Assembly (NCBI GenBank): GCA_012329085.1
Contig: JAAXQB010000342.1
Location: forward strand, 1 to 8,977
From: Methanosarcinales archaeon
GTDB taxonomy: Archaea > Halobacteriota > Methanosarcinia > Methanosarcinales > Methanosarcinaceae
Reading direction: 5' to 3'
Length of the DNA stretch: 8,977 bases
Shown: positions 5,808 through 8,977 of the stretch, piece by piece
How positions within the stretch are numbered: position 1 is the stretch's first letter
Layout of the letters: each line of letters starts with the position of its first letter
The notes under the pieces: generated by a model
Databases searched by the model: none
The model's input: only the letters and a program-made list of their open reading frames with translations
Told to the model about the DNA's origin: nothing
Position numbers and translations under genes: made by a program

Positions 5808-6221
5808 TTATGGAATGAAAATAGGCATATCATCAATAGATTCTATACATTCATCAATGGATTGTTCTCTAAAAATCTCAAACCACTGATTCGTGTGCCT
5901 CATATATGATAAATTAAACTAATCCTTATCTACATATTCCATTCGTGCAAATTTTAGTTCAAAAAAAGGTGATATAACATTTGGGCCTGGGCTGTGATAT
6001 TTTGCACAGAAATAGATATAATTTCGGTACCACTTTGTATAAATCTCTACAATATAATTATAATGATTGTTTTTCGGAGGGTCAATAATATGTTTTGGCT
6101 TTAATATAGACTCAACAAATTCATCACATTTTCTTTTTATTTCTGCTTTAATTGAATCTGAAACTTTGGGTTTTGGTTGTCTTGATGATTCAAATGTCCA
6201 CGATCTTTTTCTTTTTACCAT
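5808..6221 (-). CDS. Conserved protein of unknown function with one in-frame UAG at codon 101
   Basis: The frame runs from ATG 6221 for 100 codons (ending ARMEYVDKD) to a UAG at 5921-5919. It then continues in the same frame for 36 codons (FNLSYMRHTNQW to DDMPIFIP) and closes with TAA. The whole 137-codon frame reads as one small soluble protein. It has a basic N-terminus, a middle rich in aromatic residues (YNYIVEIYTKWYRNYIYFCAKY, residues 54-75 in two parts), a PGPNVISPFFELKFARMEY core, and the tail SYMRHTNQWFEIF. I recall similar small proteins of unknown function in archaea and bacteria in which the EY and FNLSYMRHT blocks are contiguous, so the part after UAG belongs to the same gene. 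Either this is a recent nonsense mutation or UAG is read through (pyrrolysine). There is no ribosome binding site. A TTTAAAAT box about 30 nt upstream would give a leaderless mRNA. No function can be assigned. Confidence 0.75.
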
Positions 6222-6366
6222 AAATATTATTTATATGGCTTAATACATTTTAAATTTTTTGTATTGGTGTACTTTGCCAAATAGTATAAAACATATCATT
6301 TTAAAGAGATTTGAATTTATGTCGCCTTATCAAGAAACTAATTTATAACCTAAACTCCGCCAAAAT

Positions 6367-6414
6367 AGGAGGCATTTAATGTCAATAGTTATATTTGCTT
6401 TCGACCACATTTGA
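6367..6414 (+). other. Strong ribosome binding site with an 11-codon reading frame
   Basis: AGGAGG (6367-6372) stands 6 nt before an ATG (6379), the best Shine-Dalgarno match in the window. The frame, MSIVIFAFDHI, ends at TGA after 11 codons. CTCC (about 6355-6358) just upstream could pair with GGAG and hide the site. This may be the surviving 5' end of a decayed gene, a leader peptide or a small protein. I do not recognise the peptide. Confidence 0.35.
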
Positions 6415-6630
6415 TTATTTCTTATATCGCCATACAATACCATTTCCTAAGTTACCGTACAGGGATAAACAGATAAAAATTTTCTTAAATAAGAAAAAAT
6501 ATAAAACAATAATGTTTTGAAATAAATATGTGCAATATAAAAAATAAAAATTCGTGAAGCTTAGCATTATAATTGTAATATTAAATGATTAAACAAAGAT
6601 TGCTTATTTAAATTTAAAAAAAATACTAAA

Positions 6631-6638
6631 TATAAATG
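6631..6638 (+). promoter_or_regulatory. TATA-box candidate for the putative RNA at 6661
   Basis: TATAAATG is centred about 27 nt upstream of position 6661, the usual archaeal distance from TATA box to transcription start. The predicted start falls 7 nt before a long perfect stem. In DNA this rich in A/T such boxes are common, so only the spacing gives it weight. Confidence 0.35.
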
Positions 6639-6660
6639 AAAAAATTAATTAAATTGTTCC

Positions 6661-6750
6661 ATAGAAAGCAGATTTAAGGTTATAAATCGTAACTCTTCGA
6701 AAGTTAACCCACATGTATTAAATCTGCAAACAATGTATGCATACATTCTG
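6661..6750 (+). ncRNA. Candidate structured RNA of unknown class
   Basis: A 10-bp perfect stem GCAGATTTAA (6668-6677) / TTAAATCTGC (6718-6727) continues directly into GGTTA (6678-6682) / TAACC (6705-6709), with an 8-nt bulge on the 3' side and an inner ACT/AGT pairing around CTTCGA. It is followed at 6732-6747 by a perfect 16-bp palindrome AATGTATGCATACATT. A TATA box lies at the right distance upstream. The segment is less A/T-rich than its surroundings. The strand is chosen from the TATA position only. It does not match tRNA, box C/D, RNase P or SRP RNA as far as I can tell, and could instead be a DNA recognition site. Confidence 0.4.
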
Positions 6751-6860
6751 CTCTCTTAGGTGCCTTTGCAAAATAATTTCGTCCCCCTCTTATGAGTTAT
6801 TTTATAGGGGTTATATATAAACCTTATGTGTAAAAATGAGCGATATTAAAAAATTAATAT

Positions 6861-7004
6861 GTGTTGGATAGAATTATTGAATTGAAGGGTAAAATAAAAT
6901 CCATAGGCTTGGATACTTCAATCAATATTATTTTAAAAAGTAAAATGATTATGGGAGTTTTATATAGGTTAAAAAATGAGGAGTTACGATATATAACTTT
7001 ATAG
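6861..7004 (+). pseudogene. Possible remnant of a small gene, 47 codons
   Basis: From GTG 6861 an open frame reads VLDRIIELKGKIKSIGL and ends, after 47 residues, in NEELRYITL. Its amino-acid mix looks more like protein than the surrounding DNA does. In another frame just upstream, ATG 6836 gives MSDIKKLICVG and then a stop. A single frameshift would join the two into MSDIKKLI...LDRIIELKGKI. No ribosome binding site is seen and I recognise no family, so chance is quite possible. Confidence 0.2.
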
Positions 7005-7059
7005 GTTATACATAATTAAAAAATGAATTGAAATAAAATTATAAGTTCTTATCATATCT

Positions 7060-8544
7060 TCATTCATTTGGCAAATCTACCCCAGTGGCATCAAAAAACT
7101 TTTTAACAACAACATCATTTATAAGATGTAATAAAGTTTGTTTATCTTTCACATCACTAAAAACACCTAATGGAATTTGAGCAGCTGCGGATGTTGCATG
7201 TCCACCACCGCATTCATCTCCAAAAGCTTTTTTCATAATTGCACCAAGATTTACACGAATATCTTTACTTCTTCCAGATATATAAATCATATCTTCTATA
7301 ACTCCAAATACAATCGATGTTGAGACTCCTTCAAGATGCAGTAAATAATCTGCAGCTTGTGGAAGTGCATCTCTATCACGGATACTACCTACATTTGAAA
7401 GTAAATAACTTCCTATAACTTGTCTATTATTGATTGCATCTCCAAGTATGTTTAAAGTTTCTGTAGATATGGGCGGATGTTCTAATTTTTTAAGAATATT
7501 ATGATCTGATATTGGGTATAGGTATGATGCTGCAGAAAGATCCGATGAGTCGGCATTTCGTTTAAAATCTTGTGTATCAGTTCGTATCCCATGTAATAAT
7601 GCGGTTGCAAGTCTTTTGTTTATATCAATATTAAGTTCTTGCAGATATTTTGTCATAATTGTACAAGTTGCACCTACAATTGGACGAATATCTATATACT
7701 CAGCATCAATTTCATGCCCATTAGTTGGATGATGATCTATTATAATGTCAATCGGGGTATTTGATTCAAGTATATTATTTGCACCTGGTATGGCACAATC
7801 GAGAAGTGCTATTTTATCAAAATCTGATATATTGTATTCATCTATTCGATTTAAATTGATTTGCATAAGATTCACAAAAGCTTTGTTTTCTTGATGACTA
7901 ATCTCCCCATTGTATAAAATTGTTGATTCTATTCCAAAGCTATTTGCAATTTCTTCTAAAGCAATTGCACTTCCTATGGCATCAGGATCAGGATTGTTGT
8001 GTATTACAATAGCAAGTCTTTTTCCTTCCATCCCTCTTAGCATATTAGATAATCTTGTACCTTTGTGCAATAATTCCACTCGCTCGAGTGATGTCACAAG
8101 AGATGTTGCAACAATTCTAGATGGTACAATAACTTGATTTGCACCAATTTCATCCATTTTTTGTTTATTAATAATATCTGATGCCCTAGATATTGAATAT
8201 ATATCAATCGATTGATCTTTTAAATTTTTAAGTACAGTTTCATTTGCTTTATTGTCAGAAGATAAAATTAAAATTGCAATTAATTCTTTTGTATTTATTT
8301 GATCTAATAATGTAGGGTCGTTAAGATCTCCTACTATTGCATCATATCCTTCTTCTCTTAGCGTTTCTACTTTTTGTTCATCTTTATCAATTATAAAGAT
8401 TTCTTTGTTAAGTTCTTTAAGTTTTTTTACAAGTGCAAATCCAATACTTCCACTACCAAGAATTAAATATGAAGGCTTAGATTTTATTTTTTTAGATGCT
8501 TCGATTCTGTTTTCTAAATTATCCATATCATCTGATTTTTTCAT
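7060..8544 (-). CDS. TrkA-N (RCK-type) / DHH-DHHA1 phosphoesterase fusion
   Basis: A 494-residue cytosolic fusion. Residues 25-150 form a Rossmann TrkA-N/RCK domain with the dinucleotide loop LGSGSIG (29-35) and the acidic strand end D53, expected to bind NAD(H) or another nucleotide. Residues 175-350 are a DHH phosphoesterase with all metal motifs: N-P-D-P-D (184-188) then AIGSA, D249 in LLDC, DHH (270-272), and D323 in HGIRTDT. Residues 400-490 are DHHA1, with GGGHA (446-450) for substrate binding. The family hydrolyses phosphodiester bonds in short RNA oligomers, cyclic dinucleotides or nucleotide phosphates. The substrate is not shown here. The start at 8544 is fixed by an in-frame TAA just upstream. 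AGGAG (8566-8562) is 17 nt away, rather far, so M7 (8526) cannot be excluded. A TATA candidate lies at 8591-8600. The gene is monocistronic and looks intact. Confidence 0.93.
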   Translation of the reverse strand: MKKSDDMDNLENRIEASKKIKSKPSYLILGSGSIGFALVKKLKELNKEIFIIDKDEQKVETLREEGYDAIVGDLNDPTLLDQINTKELIAILILSSDNKANETVLKNLKDQSIDIYSISRASDIINKQKMDEIGANQVIVPSRIVATSLVTSLERVELLHKGTRLSNMLRGMEGKRLAIVIHNNPDPDAIGSAIALEEIANSFGIESTILYNGEISHQENKAFVNLMQINLNRIDEYNISDFDKIALLDCAIPGANNILESNTPIDIIIDHHPTNGHEIDAEYIDIRPIVGATCTIMTKYLQELNIDINKRLATALLHGIRTDTQDFKRNADSSDLSAASYLYPISDHNILKKLEHPPISTETLNILGDAINNRQVIGSYLLSNVGSIRDRDALPQAADYLLHLEGVSTSIVFGVIEDMIYISGRSKDIRVNLGAIMKKAFGDECGGGHATSAAAQIPLGVFSDVKDKQTLLHLINDVVVKKFFDATGVDLPNE

Positions 8545-8590
8545 AAATTATAATGCTTAAACTCCTAAGTATCTATAATATGCAATGGTC

Positions 8591-8600
8591 ATATAAATAT
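8591..8600 (-). promoter_or_regulatory. TATA-box candidate for the DHH fusion gene
   Basis: ATATTTATAT on the minus strand, centred about 51 nt upstream of the start codon. At the normal TATA-to-start spacing, transcription would begin near 8568-8570. That places the AGGAG motif (8566-8562) at the very 5' end of a ~25-nt leader. Confidence 0.4.
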
Positions 8601-8657
8601 TTGTTTATCATATGGCAAATGGATTATAAATTATATTTGTAAAATTTTTGATAGATA

Positions 8658-8721
8658 GTTCGGAACGAATTATCGTTTGTTCGTTCGAAACGAACTAGCG
8701 TTGGAGAAAATATTTGATTTT
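8658..8721 (+). repeat. Dispersed hairpin repeat, copy B
   Basis: Same element as 5489-5553, in the same orientation. It keeps a hairpin, but with a different register: GTTCGTT-CGA-AACGAAC (8679-8695, 7 bp), followed by GGAGAAAAT...GATTTT. It lies about 115 nt upstream of the DHH gene start, on the outer side of the promoter, so it is unlikely to be a terminator for that gene. Conservation of both sequence and fold at two unrelated places suggests a small repeat family in this genome. Confidence 0.7.
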
Positions 8722-8880
8722 TTATTGAAGTTTATTCTAAAAATATGCAAATTTGCAATAAATTTATTAAAAATAAAAAATTTCATAATAAATATGGATG
8801 CATGCAATCAAAAGAAAATATAATGCCATTTGAATTGTATTTAATATATTATTGTAAATTATATAGATAAAAAATTAATT

Positions 8881-8909
8881 TATATATAGAGTATCGTAAG
8901 CTATATATA
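8881..8909. repeat. 9-bp inverted repeat
   Basis: TATATATAG (8881-8889) and CTATATATA (8901-8909) are perfect complements around an 11-nt loop that includes ATCG. It is alone in a low-complexity stretch, so it may be fortuitous. Confidence 0.6.
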
Positions 8910-8929
8910 GATATAACACATAATAATAC

Positions 8930-8969
8930 ATAGCGAATATATGAAATAGATATTTTTCATATATGCTAT
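8930..8969. repeat. 15-bp hairpin with a 2-nt bulge
   Basis: ATAGC (8930-8934) pairs with GCTAT (8965-8969), and ATATATGAAA (8937-8946) pairs with TTTCATATAT (8955-8964). Two bulged bases (GA) lie on the left side and an 8-nt loop closes the structure. The fold is strong for such AT-rich DNA. It could be a terminator for a gene beyond the window or part of another inverted-repeat element. Confidence 0.7.
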
Positions 8970-8977
8970 TTCTTATA

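Larger units (their letters stand above)
6222..7059. other. 838-nt gap without a confident gene
   Basis: Between the two minus-strand genes I see no frame with a recognisable product. The gap contains an orphan strong ribosome binding site with an 11-codon frame (6367-6414), a candidate structured RNA with its own TATA box (6631-6750), a C-rich/G-rich pairing segment (CCCCT at 6784-6788 with AGGGG at 6816-6820), and a short protein-like frame at 6861-7004. The T-run on the minus strand at 7018-7023 may end transcription of the DHH gene. Confidence 0.6.
8545..8977. other. Gene-free right end of the window
   Basis: No open frame of interest lies on either strand. The first 60 nt carry the promoter and leader of the DHH gene. 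Beyond them are copy B of the dispersed hairpin repeat and two strong inverted repeats near the window edge. Everything else is low-complexity A/T sequence. Confidence 0.7.

Noticed and set aside
5673..5909. Plus-strand open frame of 78 codons starting MSLRKYRF
   Set aside because: Most of it is the exact complement of the 3' part of the minus-strand gene at 5808-6221 (after its UAG), whose amino-acid sequence is far more protein-like. It has no ribosome binding site and a Phe/Asn/Leu-rich composition.
6668..6727. A second tRNA-like gene around the TTCGAA loop
   Set aside because: The enclosing stem is 10 bp and directly continuous with the inner stem, there is no D arm or anticodon arm, and the TTCGAA is not closed by a 5-bp T stem.
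7910..8137. Plus-strand open frame of 75 codons inside the DHH gene
   Set aside because: It is antisense to the catalytic DHH region and carries no independent signal.

Overview
The window reads as chromosomal DNA of a very AT-rich archaeon, most likely a methanogenic euryarchaeote of the Methanomicrobia type. The evidence is an archaeal riboflavin/F420-pathway reductase (ArfC type), a four-CBS-domain protein, a TrkA-N/DHH fusion, TATA-box-like promoters, Shine-Dalgarno sites of the GAGGTG type, and a tRNA-Ser gene without an encoded CCA but with an archaeal-style intron. No rRNA or methanogenesis gene is present, so the taxon is inference. The large, repeat-rich, gene-free stretches are unusual for an archaeal chromosome.

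Layout. Positions 1-1282 hold no convincing gene. Most of this stretch (117-1059) is bounded by a 50-bp imperfect inverted repeat and contains a ~120-bp direct repeat and two perfect palindromes. Then comes a plus-strand block: a universal stress protein (1283-1723), a four-CBS protein (1788-2642), an ArfC-type reductase (2644-3339) and a Nif3-family metalloprotein (3326-4081). The last three are almost certainly one operon. A minus-strand tRNA-Ser(CGA) (4090-4207) lies tail to tail with nif3 and carries a ~32-nt intron in its D-loop. Threonine synthase (4269-5474) diverges from the tRNA.

Downstream of thrC is a cluster of small hairpins and degenerate repeats (5489-5690). A minus-strand gene of unknown function (5808-6221) follows, interrupted by one in-frame UAG at codon 101 but otherwise intact to a TAA stop. 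The 838-nt gap 6222-7059 has no confident gene but holds a candidate structured RNA (about 6661-6750), an orphan strong ribosome binding site and a possible gene remnant. A 494-residue TrkA-N/DHH phosphoesterase is on the minus strand (7060-8544). The final 430 nt contain a second copy of the hairpin repeat found after thrC and two strong hairpins.

Functionally, the CBS/ArfC/Nif3 operon links an adenylate-sensing module with flavin and deazaflavin biosynthesis. ThrC completes threonine synthesis. The DHH fusion is probably a nucleotide-gated phosphodiesterase or nanoRNase. The observations most worth checking are the D-loop intron, the in-frame amber codon (nonsense mutation or pyrrolysine) and the inverted-repeat-bounded AT-rich segment.
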